A stretch of 64,000 nt of DNA from Limnephilus marmoratus (Eukaryota; Arthropoda; Insecta; Trichoptera; Limnephilidae), in NCBI GenBank assembly GCA_917880885.1, contig OU862933.1, positions 12,057,679 through 12,121,678 on the forward strand, written 5' to 3'. Position 1 is the stretch's first letter. Every line of letters starts with the position of its first letter. Shown here in pieces: positions 22,356 through 33,955 of this stretch. The notes under the pieces are model-generated. The model was given only the letters and a program-made list of their open reading frames with translations, was not told where the DNA came from and made no database searches. A program made the position numbers and the translations under genes.

Positions 22356-24808
22356 TTAGAAAACCCAGGCGTTCTGTTTATCAGCCTCCTGTTGTTGGTT
22401 ATTATAATTCTGATTCACAGATCCAAACTGCGAGCCAGCTTTAAGACGAGAATCCTTGACGTTCTCGAAGGTCTCAGACTGCGACTGGTTATTGGACTCT
22501 GACTCCTCCACTTCCGTATTGCTGGACCCCTTGAACTGGCTGTTATTGCCCAGCAAACTAGACGAGTACTGGTTGCTGGCATCAGCCACGTTGAGACCGA
22601 CATTCTTGTTGGCCGAGATGGTGGCACCAAAGAGGCCATGACCAACATTGACACCAGAAGAGAAACCTTGGTTTTCGTTAAAGCTCAAATCTGAAAAACA
22701 AAATATAAGGTGTAAGTTCATCACAATTTAGATAAGCCTAACTTTACTATTTACCAACTAAGGTTACCAGCATCAATCGTATTATAACACATATTTACAC
22801 AACATCTGGAAGGCCGGATACATTGAAATGTCTTTTTTACTAACTAAGGTTTACTCTGTTTGTTATTAAATACATATCCAAAAGAATTTTACAATAGTTA
22901 AGTTTTTTGTATTTAAATAAGTCTTGTTAAATTCTTACCATGAGACTGGCTCGATCCTTGAGCTCCCAGGTTGATGTTAGAAGAACTGCCCTCAAAATTG
23001 CTGTTTGTTTTTCTTTTTGAACTCTTGTTGGAACTGGAGGATGAAGACTTAGATGAAGAAATTCTGGATGAATCTCCAGCATCGATAAAGCTGTTCGAAT
23101 TTACAGCTGATAGAGATCCCTGGTTTGCCGACTGCTTTAGGTGTTCGGAACTTTGTCCAGCAATCAAACCCCCTCCATTGATATGACCTCCTCCAATACT
23201 TGCATGTTCATTTTCATTTGCAAAATGTATTCTATCATTTTCTTGCTCGTGTCCTCCAACAACAACGTTTCCAGCACCTTGTTCATATTCATTTTCAGAG
23301 TAAATTCCTGCGTTAACTTTTTGATGTCCTACCCCAATGATTCCTGCGTCGACCTGTTGGTGTCCACTGTACCCAGCATGGCCAGAAAGATGTCCAGCTC
23401 CTTGGCTAAGTCCGCCTGCTATACCACCGACGACTCCAGTGGCCACGTGTCCAACTCCTTGAACCACACCACCAGCTGCACCAAATACTCCGGAGACTAA
23501 GTTTCCTGCAGCGCCAAACAAATTTCCTGAAGATCCTCCGTATCCGCTGTAGCCAGCTTGAATTCTTCCTGTTAAGCATGTCTCGTATTAAACAACTTCC
23601 AATCATTTGTTTATATTAGTGGATCAATAACTCTAATATTATCCTGGATTATCGTGGATTCCCGACAGAGTTTAGAAAAAAATTGGAGTAAGCAGTCCTA
23701 AATCTATAATGTTTCATTATTTATATTAATATTGAGTATTTGTTATATCTCTCTGTTATTTTACTTTTTTATTCTGATTTATTATGTATTTTTTAGATTA
23801 GACCCTGAGGAAAATAATTTCCTTGATGGCCTATGTCATCCTAGAAGATGCTGTGTGGGGCTCTTTTTGGGGAGAGGAAAGAGTGAACATGGATCTTGAA
23901 GGAAGGAGGAAACACAGTACCTGGCAAATCATTCCACAACCGAGCTGTCGAGCTAATTGAGAAGTGTCTTAGAAGCGACCCGTTCTCATGTGACAAATGT
24001 CAATCGTGTACATATGTTGGGCTCGACTTCGCATGCTTTCCGGCTAAGCACCGGTGCCAAGGGGATCAATGATGCTAGTTCCTCGGAGAATCTTCCATTA
24101 AACTACCGGTAGAACAAGGACAGCATTCGCACCTGTGCTCTAAAGATTGCAATCCGTTCGTTGAGGAGAATCAAACAATCGGACCGCCCGTTTCTGCACA
24201 GAGTCGGGGTTTTTTAGGTATTTTGGGGCACCACACCAAAGGTGGCTGCCAAATTCTAAAGTGGGGCGCACTTACGATTTGTACAGGGTCAGCAGTTGTC
24301 TACTATTAAAGTATCTGCAGGCCTGTGCAATACAGTCAGTTTCTGAGAGGCTAACTTCTCTGGCTTCGATGGAACCCCGTACCTGAGCTGGTCACTTATA
24401 GTTACACCAAGCATATCAATGCATCAACATTTATTTTGTTTTATTTCAGATTTTGAACGGTTAATCTGGTGAAATTTTTAACTCCTGATATTTTTTATCT
24501 AAACGAACGAATTGTTATGTAACATAAATTGCAAGTAAATAAAAATTAATTTACTGAGAATATCCTGTTTTTAATTGGATGATATCTTACCGAATCCATT
24601 ACCCCTCAAGGATAACGATGCGCTTCCCTGAAGTCCGTGTTCTGGAAATTAATTAAGACAACAATAAATAGAAATTTCTTTTAACAAGGATAATATTCAA
24701 GTTTCGCAAATATTATAACATACCTTCTGCATCGTGACTCTGGATAACTCCCCCCTCAACAACGATGAAGAAAAATAAGAAGAATGGAGAAAACTTCAAG
24801 AGATACAT
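22356..24808 (-). CDS. Gene C: secreted Gly/Ser/His-rich protein, 4 exons
   Basis: Exons (minus): 24808-24724, 24641-24591, 23568-22939, 22690-22356. Introns are GT-AG and all phase 1, giving 366 codons. Exon 1 codes for a signal peptide, MYLLKFSPFFLFFFIVVEGG. Exon 3 opens with a hydrophobic glycine/valine segment (FGAAGNLVSGVFGAAGGVVQ, then VATGVVGGIAGG), then a His/Gly-rich part (GHLSGHAGYSGHQQ). Acidic and Gly-rich stretches follow, then a Ser/Lys run (SRISSSKSSSSSSNKSSKRK). Exon 4 is Asn/Ser/Gln-rich (GVNVGHGLFGATISANKNVG) and ends NAWVF. I recognise no catalytic domain. Secretion and a structural role are inferred. It shares its architecture with genes A, B and D. Intron 2 holds a jockey fragment. 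A TATA box lies 50 bp upstream of the ATG. Confidence 0.75.
23800..24425 (-). mobile_element. Jockey-type LINE fragment in intron 2 of gene C
   Basis: Minus-strand copy with the 3' hairpin tail at 23808-23840 and diverged coding blocks (AAATGTCAATCGTGTACATA, GAGCACAGGTGCGAATGC regions) matching 10370-10800 and 26940-27440. It lies between exons 2 and 3 and shares the strand of the gene. Confidence 0.65.
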
Positions 24809-24857
24809 CTTCTATGTTGTTTACAGGTCGAGTAGATAGTTTTCATTTGTCGACATA

Positions 24858-24865
24858 GTTTTATA
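24858..24865 (-). promoter_or_regulatory. TATA box of gene C
   Basis: TATAAAAC on the minus strand, 50 bp upstream of the start codon. Transcription would begin roughly 25-30 bp downstream, giving a very short 5' UTR. Confidence 0.65.
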
Positions 24866-24899
24866 CGAAGACCTTAACAGATAATTCAAACAATATCAT

Positions 24900-26215
24900 T
24901 AGTCTAAAGATTCATTAGTACACAATCAAAACCCGGGAGGCACTTTAGGGTCATTGATTGAAAAATTATCTTGTTTTGGGAATAATCGCCTCAGTAATGT
25001 AATTGGAATATGATAAATAATACATTGCATAAACAAACAAATAAACAAACGAGACAACAACATTATGGTGTTGGATAAAATGCTGCAATCGTTCTAGGTG
25101 GCTTTGCATATTGTTTTTAGATTTGCAGCGGATTTTGATTTTGTGTGGCCTAATTTTTCGTTCACATTGGAGCAGGCAAATACAAATTATTATTATTATC
25201 TTTATGTGTACACGACTGAGACTTCATTCACACTTATTGCAACGTGTTGTGAAGTAATGCGTTTAGTTGAGTTGAACTGCACGGAGCCAGCCAAAAGATG
25301 GTATCCCCATTCGAGGAACGATATAAAGATGGAAAGTGACGATGAAAAGTAAAGAAAAGAGGACGTTTGGAAGGTGATCAGCTATTCAGATTTGATCATT
25401 AAGCATACCTATCACATTGCTAAATTCATTCCAGACAACGTTCTGACACTGAACAGAGATCTATCACTAAAGTGACTGGGAGAATTTACCACTTTTGTTC
25501 AAGTCGTTTTGTGCAAACTACCATAGTAGGCTGGATTTCTTTCTTTTTTGTGTAAATATGCCTACATAAACGTGCGTTGTTTGTAACCTGCTACAACTGA
25601 CTGGGTCCATAGTAAAGAAATTTACCGCTTGTACATCTTCATAATAGTGTTTGGTTCTTTCTGATCGTGCCCTGACTGTCGCACATATTATAATTTAATA
25701 AAACGCTTTCAGGAAATCTAATATTGTTAGATGTCCGAAAAAATCAGATATGTTCTTGGTATCTAATACTTCACGGTTACACTAAACCTAAATGCCGAAA
25801 ATTACATTAATTTCACTAATTATTATACCGAAATACCGACCCTAAGATGATTGACGCTTGCAACACGGTTTCACTGCTAACATACACAACACATATTGCA
25901 CCACACACAAATACACATCTGCCCTTATGGTGGACGTTAACAAAAGAAGGAGGAAGAAAGTGTAACACGGCATAAAAACTCTAAAATTTATCAAGATAAG
26001 TCTGAAGAAATCTTTTGAATTTTGCAAACGAAGACTGATGTTGTGTATTCATTTTTCTTGCAAATCCAGGATGTAGTCTACGAAATGTTGAACTAACATC
26101 AATCTTCTAATTTTCGCGTACCTTCTCATTTCCATAGAAGTCCGACCATGCCACCCTACGAAACTAAATTCCAAATATTTCCAATTATTCTAAATATATT
26201 ACTTAATATTCAATT
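24900..26215. other. No supported gene
   Basis: Upstream flank of gene C. Several open frames of 60-85 codons are unremarkable and lack domains. Confidence 0.45.
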
Positions 26216-26219
26216 CCAA

Positions 26220-26475
26220 TTTGGGAGGCGGGTATGGGTACCGCCGGTTAAGGAATACGTTTTGACCTTTCTAACCGGACGGATCGCCCTGCACCGCAGT
26301 GGGAGGGATGGATTCATACGTTCGTAATTTCTGAACATATTAACCCTCCCCCCATACCTTTTTCCTTCCTAGAACTTCGTCTCCTACCTTTCCCTAAAAA
26401 TACCCTCTATACAGCATTCCTAATGAAGTTTTTTTTTCTCAAGGCTTCCTGTGTGGAGATACTGTCAAAAAATCA
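26220..26475 (+). mobile_element. SINE copy with jockey-type tail
   Basis: Plus-strand copy: GCACCGCAGTGGGAGGGATG, TACCTTTTTCCTTCCTAGAA, CCCTCTATACAGCATTCC, then a decayed hairpin tail. It matches 14912-15260 in reverse. Confidence 0.55.
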
Positions 26476-26606
26476 CTTATCACAATGCATCGTAATTAAA
26501 ATAGTGGTGTCAAATTAAGTACTATTTTTTCATCCTTGTTTTTTTTTAATAATAAGATTTTTTTTAAATAATTGGTTTTAATTAAATTCCATTTGTGTCA
26601 CCCTAA

Positions 26607-26761
26607 GGCTACGTCCGCATAGGCAGGCGGCTTGCTTAGCGCCTAGAGCCTAGATAGGTAGTAGATAGCCGCTTAGCGTGTATCCAGGTAAACCAACGTG
26701 TTGGTTTTTTGCCACTAGGCTCTAGGCGCTAAGCCAGCCACCTGCCTGTGCGTTCGTAGCC
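26607..26761. mobile_element. 155-bp foldback MITE, Harbinger-like
   Basis: GGCTACGTCCGCATAGGCAG at the left is matched by an inverted copy at the right (CTGCCTGTGCGTTCGTAGCC). The arms extend about 50 bp through GCTTAGCGCCTAGAGCCTAG. TAA flanks both sides (26604-26606 and 26762-26764), the 3-bp duplication used by PIF/Harbinger elements. No coding capacity. Confidence 0.75.
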
Positions 26762-26939
26762 TAAGTGTTTTGAACATTCACTTTACTTATGAACATTCAC
26801 TTTTCTTATGAACATTCACTTTGCTTCTTCGTACAATGAGAAGAAATAAATAAAATAAATACATTACACGCAGTAATGGTGTCGTAATGCGAACGCAACA
26901 ACATTTCAATGTACGAATATACTACCAGAATATTTGGGT

Positions 26940-27440
26940 GCATTTTTTTTACATTAACTCCAGACAGGAGGCCCTGAGGAAAATAATTTCCCTCAGGGCC
27001 TATGTCATCTGGGATGCTGAGTGGAGGATCTTTTTGAGGAGAGGAAGGAATGAACATTGATCTTGAAGAGACCCATGTTTTAGGAAGGAGGAAACACAGA
27101 GGCTGGCAAATCATTCCACAGCCGAGCTGTTGAACACAACTCATGTGACAAATGTCAACCATGTACAAATGTTGGGCACGCGTTTGGCGTGTTTCCCGAC
27201 TGCGCACCGTTGCTGAAGGGATCAATGACGCTAGTTCCTTGGAGCATCTTCCACTGTAATACCGGTTGAACAAGGATAGCATTCCCACCCGACGCCTGTG
27301 CCCTAAAGATTGCAATCGATGGGAGAATCTATTAAACGGACCGCTCATTTCTGCACAGAGTCGAGGGTATTTTTCATGTATTTTGGAGCTTCAGACCAGA
27401 GGTGGCTACCAAAACCAGACCACGAATGCAGCCTCTTAAT
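26940..27440 (-). pseudogene. Jockey-type LINE fragment with intact 3' hairpin
   Basis: The minus-strand frame 26806-27348 carries QSLGHRRRVGMLSLFNRYYS and GRCSKELASLIPSATVRSRE, then the 3' end. The hairpin at 26972-27001 is a near-perfect palindrome (GGCCCTGAGGAAAATAATTT and its complement). This is the best copy of the tail family. Confidence 0.7.
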
Positions 27441-27689
27441 ATTCACTTCAAGAATTACGAGTTTAGTAAAATTCAATTTCAAAGCAAAATCCGTCAACTC
27501 GTGGTCCAGTCGTTTCACTCGTACCATATTCCTTGTCTCAACGTATTTTATTAAAACATGAAATCTTCCACATCCGGATTTCACTAGCAGAGAAATTATT
27601 TGTTTGTTATTTATTAATCATATTTTTAGTTGTGTTATTATTTGAAGAGGTTATTTATTTTACGATTAATATAAAATTTATTTTTATTT

Positions 27690-28407
27690 TTGTTTATTTA
27701 TTTATTTCAAGATTTTTGTTTATACATTACAATGATAATACATGCAAGATTACAAAATAATTCATGTTTTATTCTACTACTCCATAAGTTGAGCTCTAGG
27801 AGCTTGTGTTTATGGGAGGAGTATTTTACATGCAAAAAAATAATAATAATGTTCATTTTGTAAACAATTTTCAAAAAACTAATGAAATAAATATCTTAAG
27901 TAGGTACACAATTTAGACAAAAATAGTTATATAAGGACAATATCAATACATTTTTTTTTTTTAATATTAAATATTGCTGTTTAAGTAAGGGTAAATTAAT
28001 TAATTACATAAAGGGTAAACATTAAGGGTACAATATGTCATAATCCAATTTAAGGGACTTAATTTGTTTTTTGAATAATTCATAATTCAGTGTATCTGTT
28101 ATATTAATTTTGTTATTGGATAATAATATATTGTACTATCTTACACCTAAATACAAATAATGGTGCTGAGCCGTGGTCGTTCTAAGCATAGGGATGGCTA
28201 TTAAGCCATTAGTTTTAAATCTATTGCTTATGCTATCTGAGGGGTGAATTTTTTGAATAAAATATTCTTTATAAATTTGGCATAAGGCGTTTCTCTTATA
28301 CAATTCTATAATAGATGGTACATTAAATTCCCGAAATATCTGTATAGTAGGGAAGTCGTATGGTTTCCTAAGAATGGTTTTTATAATTTTAAAGGCACCA
28401 GATTTAA
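27690..28407 (-). mobile_element. CR1-like LINE, 3' portion downstream of R4 insertion
   Basis: On the minus strand this begins KIIKTILRKPYDFPTIQIF, continues YKRNALCQIYKEYFIQKIHP, and ends near 27690 with an (AAATAA)n tail. It is the continuation of the LINE at 30516-31440, and the same C-terminal layout is seen at 60832-61521. The stop is at about 28136. Confidence 0.65.
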
Positions 28408-28430
28408 ATGTCCGGGTTAAATTTTCCCCC

Positions 28431-28479
<49 letters not shown>

Positions 28480-30515
28480 AGGAAAAACTAAACCCTTTCA
28501 TACACTTCCCCAAATGATCATCTAGTGAATCCACGTTATGCAATTGCACTATATAAGTATTATAAATACAAAACAATACAAGAACAACATGTCAACCTAC
28601 TAGAGACCAAATGGGAATATAATTCACCGACTCCAGATATTTTCATATCAGAGGGTTCGGCTCTGTGGCATTTCTAATTGAACCTATAAATCCTACTGAT
28701 CCCTCAATATAAATATTTAAAAAATCTTTTGTAATCCTACATGTATTTAAAATTACTGCTTTTTGCATTTTTATATACAAATTCTTTGACAAATCTAATA
28801 TGCTTAAATTTTGAATCAGATTTCTAGGTATTATGCCAGTGGCCGAAATAACAAATGGTAATATTTTTATAGTCCGAGAATGCCAAATTCTTTTAATCTC
28901 ATTTCCTAAATCTGTGTATTTTCTAATTTTTTCAGAAACAGTTTTTTGAATATTACAGGAATTTGGAATAGCTACATCAATGATATAAGTTATTTTTTTA
29001 ATTTTGTCATGTAAAACTATATCAGGTCTATTATGACTAATTGTTCTGTCTGTTAGTATAGTTTTATCATAATATATTTTATAAAATTCATTTTCTATAA
29101 ATGAATTTGGTTCATATTCATAATAAGGTACTACATTACGGCAATCAATCAAGTTATGTTTAATTACCAAACTTTGGTGAATTATTTTTAAAACCTGATT
29201 GTGCCTAAATGTATACTCGGAAGGCGCTAATATAGAACATCCCGATATAATATGTTCTATAGTTTCGGGAAAAGCCAAACATTTTCTACATAAATCATCA
29301 ATTTGATTTATATCTTTGATTATATGCTTTCTATAATTTTTAGTATTAATGACTCTATCTTGAATGGCAAGCATAAATCCTTCTATTTCTGCGCTCAACT
29401 CTCCAATACTCAACCATTTGTTTGACGAAAGTTTGTCAACATACGTTTGGTTGAGATAATTGAAGTGTTTTGCGTGAATAATTTTATTTGACCAGGAATC
29501 TAATAATTCCTGGTTAGTATTTATAAGAATGTTGGCATTCTCGTCATATAAATTTAAAGGTGTAATATTTCTATCTGCCTTGCAAATTATTTTGTGCATT
29601 TCTGAGCTATTAGCTTTCCTATGGAAAAAATTTCTAAGCATTTCTACCTGATTGTGTTTCAAAGATGTTATTTTGACTACACCTCTACCTCCTAAATTTC
29701 TAGGTAAATTAATTCGTTCTATAGCTGAATTTGGATGATGGCAATTAAATTTTGTTAACGTAGTTCTAATTAATCGTTCTAAACTATCTAAATCTGTATT
29801 GGACCATTTAATTATGCCAAATGAGTACGTTAGTAGAGGTATTGCCCAAGTATTTATTGCTTTTACTAAATTTTTAGCAGATAGATTGCATTTTAAAATT
29901 TTTCTGATCCTAGTTTGAAATTTAATCCTAATATCATTTTTAATACTAGTGTGATCTAATCTTTTCGATTGCGGGTATCCTAAATATTTATAAACCTCAT
30001 CCCCTTTCATACTTTGAATTTTGAAATTTCTAAATATACCCTCGTCTCCATCTACAATTTTGCCTTTCTCTATATGGATAGTTTTACATTTATCTAAACC
30101 AAAAGTCATTTTAATATCATCTGAAAAAATTTTAACTACCTTAATCATTTTCTCTAAATTTGATTCAGAATTTGAAAATAATTTTATATCATCCATATAT
30201 AATAGATGTGAAACTATACTACTCTCTCTTGTACTACCCTTAATTTTTATTCCAAACTTGCTTTTAATTAACATTTTAGAAAGGGGATTCAATGCTAAGC
30301 AAAACCAAAGAGGGCTCAATGAGTCTCCTTGAAAAATCCCTCTTTTTATTGAAATGCCCGGTACTAATATTTTCTTACCTTTTAAATTAACTAGCAAATC
30401 TGTATTCCAAAAGGACATAATATTTTTCAAAAAGCTAATTATAATTGGGTTAACTTTATATATTTTTAATATTTTGATTAGCCACGAGTGCGGGACACTA
30501 TCAAAAATTCTTTGA
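28408..30515 (-). mobile_element. R4/Dong-type LINE nested in a CR1-like LINE
   Basis: A 5'-truncated LINE of the restriction-like-endonuclease class inserted in the same orientation as its host. Host protein sequence stops after LQPIIIIQ near 30516 and resumes near 28407 (KIIKTILRK), so the nested segment is about 2.1 kb. Its 3' UTR contains a run of 46 A on the plus strand (28432-28477). Confidence 0.65.
28432..28477. repeat. Poly(A) run of 46
   Basis: Uninterrupted A run on the plus strand inside the 3' UTR of the R4-type element, preceded by C6. Confidence 0.95.
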
Positions 30516-30517
30516 AT
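28643..30517 (-). CDS. R4-type LINE polyprotein: RT plus PD-D/E endonuclease
   Basis: About 624 codons, open, starting inside the reverse transcriptase domain (FDSVPHSWLIKILKIYK). In order: GIFQGDSLSPLWFCLALNPL, the catalytic LLYMDDIKLFS, then the connection region. A CX2CX8HX4C knuckle (CRKCLAFPETIEHIISGC) follows, then RPDIVLHDKIKKITYIID, the RPD-x11-D core of the restriction-like endonuclease that nicks the target. This order is that of R2/R4/Dong-group LINEs. The N-terminal part is missing. The frame happens to be open across the junction with host LINE sequence upstream, making a 799-codon chimera that is not a real single gene. Confidence 0.8.
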   Translation of the reverse strand: MQRIFDSVPHSWLIKILKIYKVNPIIISFLKNIMSFWNTDLLVNLKGKKILVPGISIKRGIFQGDSLSPLWFCLALNPLSKMLIKSKFGIKIKGSTRESSIVSHLLYMDDIKLFSNSESNLEKMIKVVKIFSDDIKMTFGLDKCKTIHIEKGKIVDGDEGIFRNFKIQSMKGDEVYKYLGYPQSKRLDHTSIKNDIRIKFQTRIRKILKCNLSAKNLVKAINTWAIPLLTYSFGIIKWSNTDLDSLERLIRTTLTKFNCHHPNSAIERINLPRNLGGRGVVKITSLKHNQVEMLRNFFHRKANSSEMHKIICKADRNITPLNLYDENANILINTNQELLDSWSNKIIHAKHFNYLNQTYVDKLSSNKWLSIGELSAEIEGFMLAIQDRVINTKNYRKHIIKDINQIDDLCRKCLAFPETIEHIISGCSILAPSEYTFRHNQVLKIIHQSLVIKHNLIDCRNVVPYYEYEPNSFIENEFYKIYYDKTILTDRTISHNRPDIVLHDKIKKITYIIDVAIPNSCNIQKTVSEKIRKYTDLGNEIKRIWHSRTIKILPFVISATGIIPRNLIQNLSILDLSKNLYIKMQKAVILNTCRITKDFLNIYIEGSVGFIGSIRNATEPNPLI

Positions 30518-31440
30518 TATAATTATGGGCTGTAAGGAAGTCTTAAAGGCCCCTCCCCACCCAATAATGCCGTACTGTAATAAAGACTGAATTAATGCAT
30601 AATAGACAATTTTGATAGTTTTCTTATTTAAAATATTTCGTATATTATAGAAAACATAGGTAAGTTTTCTTATTCTTTCCACAGTGAGATTGATATGATC
30701 TTTCCATTTAACATTTTTATCTATTAAGATTCCAAGATATTTTACATTGGATTTATGATTCAGCTTAGCGCAGTCCGTATTACATGTACCGTCATTTGCA
30801 CAATTTTTGGAATGAATTGTTATGTTAATTAAGTTATTTGGCACATCTTCTTGTAGAGAGAATGGAATGTAATAAGTTTTTTCTGTGTTGAGTGATAGTA
30901 AATTGTTATCGAACCAATTTTTTAAAACCTTCATGTCTTGATTGGCTGCATTGATAATATCATTCCACGTCTTTTTTTCGATTATTATTGCAGTGTCGTC
31001 AGCAAAGGATATAAGTTTACCATTAAGTGATAATTTAAACATTTGGTTTACGTATATTATAAATAAAATTGGTCCAATAACAGTCCCCTGGGGAATTCCA
31101 AATTCTAAAGTTTCATCTACACTTAGTGAGTTATTTAATTTTACTTTTTGATTTCTTTGAGTTAGATAACTTTTCAGCCAATGCCTAACCTTACCAATAA
31201 TACCGATATCATTTAATTTATTAATTAGTTTTGTGTGGGAGATACTGTCAAAAGCCTTGCGTAAATCAATGAAAATGCCAAGGTATTTGTTTTTTTAATC
31301 TAATGCGTTGTATATAGTTGAGGTAAGTTCAGCAATAGCATCATGAGTACTTAGTTTCTCTCTAAATCCAAATTGGCTAGGACTAAGAATTTTTTATTAT
31401 CAATGTAGTACATGAGTTGCTTTTTTATTGTACAATATCA
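30516..31440 (-). pseudogene. CR1-like LINE, reverse transcriptase core (host of R4)
   Basis: On the minus strand: SPSQFGFREKLSTHDAIAEL, an in-frame TAA near 31298, IFIDLRKAFDSISHTKL, FGIPQGTVIGPILF, the catalytic ISFADDTAIII, LGILIDKNVKWKDHI and LLQYGIIGWGGAF. A single-base frameshift near 31387 and the TAA break it. With 27690-28407 it forms one interrupted LINE of about 1.65 kb excluding the insertion. Confidence 0.75.
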
Positions 31441-31784
31441 ATAATATTATTTAAAAAACGTGATTTTGGAAAACACAGACATTTTAAAAACGTTGTGTAT
31501 ACGAACATCTTTCGTTTGTCAAACGATTAAACATTTCATGATTATGCGCTTATCTTCCTTTTTCTTGTATTCATATTACTAAACAGACTCATTTGCTTTT
31601 TTTTAATGACTGCGAAAATATTTTATATTTTAAATGAAAAATTTTTGCAACTTCGCATTTTCCAAAATATTATCATTTTAAGTTTTATTTATCCACCCAA
31701 AAAAATACGATGGTTCTATTCTCTGAAATGATTTGAATTAAATATAATTTATTTTTTGTTATTGCCGAGTAGAACATTTTTATA

Positions 31785-31865
31785 AAAAAACTATCTGACC
31801 CGGCTACGCGTTGTTGTGGCTAACGAAACACACCGCCATCTACTGGATGGTTACCCAACCTTTTA
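31785..31865 (+). mobile_element. NA2-type repeat fragment
   Basis: CTGACCCGGCTACGCGTTGT, TGTGGCTAACGAAACACACC matches the ends at 48045-48110 (plus) and 44690-44715 (minus). Confidence 0.55.
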
Positions 31866-31924
31866 ACTCACACTGCCTTCTGTTAATTTGCATATAATCA
31901 AATCGATCAGTCGCTCCATTTGTA

Positions 31925-32370
31925 TTAATATAGCGAGTTCGCGGTATGCGTAGCTATGCCACTTAATAAAAAAATTGTTTCTCCCTACATGTCCTTTCCC
32001 ATTCGTCCCGTTCCTCTTCCGCCTCCCCTTCTTCTCCCGCGTCCCCTTCCCCCTCTCGCGTTCACACTCCTCCTTCCCTCTCCCCACTTCCCCCGACCCG
32101 CGAACCCCCCTCCGAGTTCTCCTACCCCTCCTGAGTTCCCCTTCCCCCTCCCGCATTCTATTCATTCATTCCCGGTACAATCAGCTTTCAAACAACTCGC
32201 GTGCCACCTATTGCATCTTTTTATACAAATTTCATAATTCCAGAGCTCACCAGTATATATAGAAACCTTCGCGGGCATACACACATCAAATCCCCAAAGT
32301 TTGAATGTAATAGGTAAAGTCGATCGGAAGTTATGTGGGAACATACATTTGGGCGAATCATTTTTATTAA
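31925..32370 (+). mobile_element. NA1-type non-autonomous retroelement
   Basis: Order: GGTATGCGTAGCTATGCCAC, TGTCCTTTCCCATTCGTCCC, a C/T-rich interior, CAACTCGCGTGCCACCTATT, ACAAATTTCATAATTCCAGA, then GGCGAATCATTTTTATTAAT and a TA-rich tail. The C/T-rich interior gives long but meaningless frames. Confidence 0.65.
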
Positions 32371-32499
32371 TATATGTATATATATAGATTTACAAAAATA
32401 TCATGACATTCAGAAAACTTAACATTTAATGTTACTTGTTTCGATATCAAATTAAATCGATTTATATTTTCTGATTAGTTGCACTGCCGCGTTTGATTA

Positions 32500-33345
32500 T
32501 TTCTCAATCTTATCATTCCCAATGACTGGATAATATTGGGAGCAACATTTCGATGAAGTGATCATCTGGTGAACTTGTAATAGGCCACTTGCATCACATT
32601 TTAAAAAAAAAATTCCGGTTTTGACAAATATTCTGAGACATTCCATTTTTTTTTTTTTAATCGTATTTTTGAAACACTGGTGTAACCGACGTGTTACGCA
32701 CCCTCATTTTTTAATTTTAAATTTATCATTTTTATGTCTTCTTTTTCATGTACAATGCCCCGGTGCGACAAATAAAGCTTGTGTGCCAGGTTGCCACCGG
32801 GAGACATTTTAGACTCCTATTTTTTACAAATGATTTATGATAATTCCGCCTCAAAGGCGACCAGGCTGACTAGCCTCCTTTTTATTTTTAATTATACCCC
32901 TGAGAAGGGCCGTTTTTCCGGCTCAAAGGAAGCGGCTGCTCCGCCAAGCGGACTGCCCTTCCTCCATTACCGTTCTGCTGTTATGGCACAGCAGGAGGCG
33001 GCTGCTCCGCCAAGCGGGCTGCTTTTTATTTTGAAATTACGCCCCTTTGGAGGGCCTTACGTTCTGGCCACTAAGCTCGTTAATACCGTGCCGCCAGCAA
33101 CGATCTTTCGCCAACACATTTTATCATTTTTAATATGTCTTTTTCTTTATGTACAATGCCCCGGTGCAACAAATAAAACTTGTATGCCAGGTTGCCACCG
33201 GGAGACATTCTAAATTCATTATTATTCCGCCTAAATTCATTATTATTCCGCCTGAGAAGGGCCGTCAAATTTGCTCACAGGAAGCGGCTGCTCCGCCAAG
33301 CGGACTGCCCTTACAAAACACATTTATTAACATTACTTCATTTAC
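32500..33345. repeat. Duplicated module with CGGCTGCTCCGCCAAGCGG
   Basis: Two long copies (about 32735-32965 and 33140-33320) share TGTACAATGCCCCGGTGC, CAGGTTGCCACCGGGAGAC and GGCGGCTGCTCCGCCAAGCG; a third partial copy is at 32995-33025. The motif itself contains inverted GCGG/CCGC pieces. GC content is high locally. A 144-codon frame crosses the copies but changes phase with them. Confidence 0.65.
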
Positions 33346-33910
33346 ACACCCTGTAGGACTATAAAACAAAGACGTTTTATTACAAAGTCCTGATGGGCAT
33401 TCAGGGAAACAAAATTTAAACCTCTAACTCTTAAACTGCCAACGCTATCTGCATTTGCGCAAAAAATTTTGGAATTTCCAATCAAAAAACAGTCTTTTCC
33501 CATTTAAAAAATCCCTGTACCTCGTAAGACAACGGGACAAAAAGGTTTCGATAGCCAGGCTTACGAGGAACCTGGGAAAAATGTTAACTTTCTTGTAAAA
33601 CCTCGTACACTTTATAAAAGGGCAAATACCTACCGACAAAATGTAAATATTTCCAAAAACCGTTCTAATTTCATCAAACCAAAATTCTACGGGTAAAGAA
33701 TACCCGTAGAAGCATGTTAGTATTAAGAAAACTACTGTACATATTGTATTTTAACCTGTAAAATTATTGTAAAAACACAAATTTAAACGACCAGTTTCAG
33801 ACAAACGGTCGGCAAAATAGGCGGCCAACAAAAAACCGCGCTATTTATACATAACGGGCAAGGTCAATCCTCCCACCCTAATTTGTACCACGTGACCGGT
33901 TTTTATCTCG
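33346..33910. other. No supported gene
   Basis: AT-rich sequence upstream of the orphan core promoter at 33919. Confidence 0.4.
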
Positions 33911-33915
33911 AAATC

Positions 33916-33955
33916 GGGTATAAAAGACGGCGCATTTTTTAAATAAATCAGTTCA
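33916..33955 (+). promoter_or_regulatory. Core promoter: TATA box plus initiator
   Basis: GGGTATAAAAGACGG places a TATA box at about 33919-33926. ATCAGTTCATC at 33948-33958 matches the arthropod initiator TCAGT at the expected distance of about 30 bp. The downstream 200 bp is GC-richer and open in one frame (about 33974-34336), but I recognise no protein. It may belong to an LTR-type element or an unrecognised gene. Confidence 0.5.

Noticed and set aside
28643..31042. A single 799-residue protein with two polymerase cores
   Set aside because: Two different LINE classes meet at about 30516, and host LINE sequence resumes after the nested element, so it is a chance fusion.
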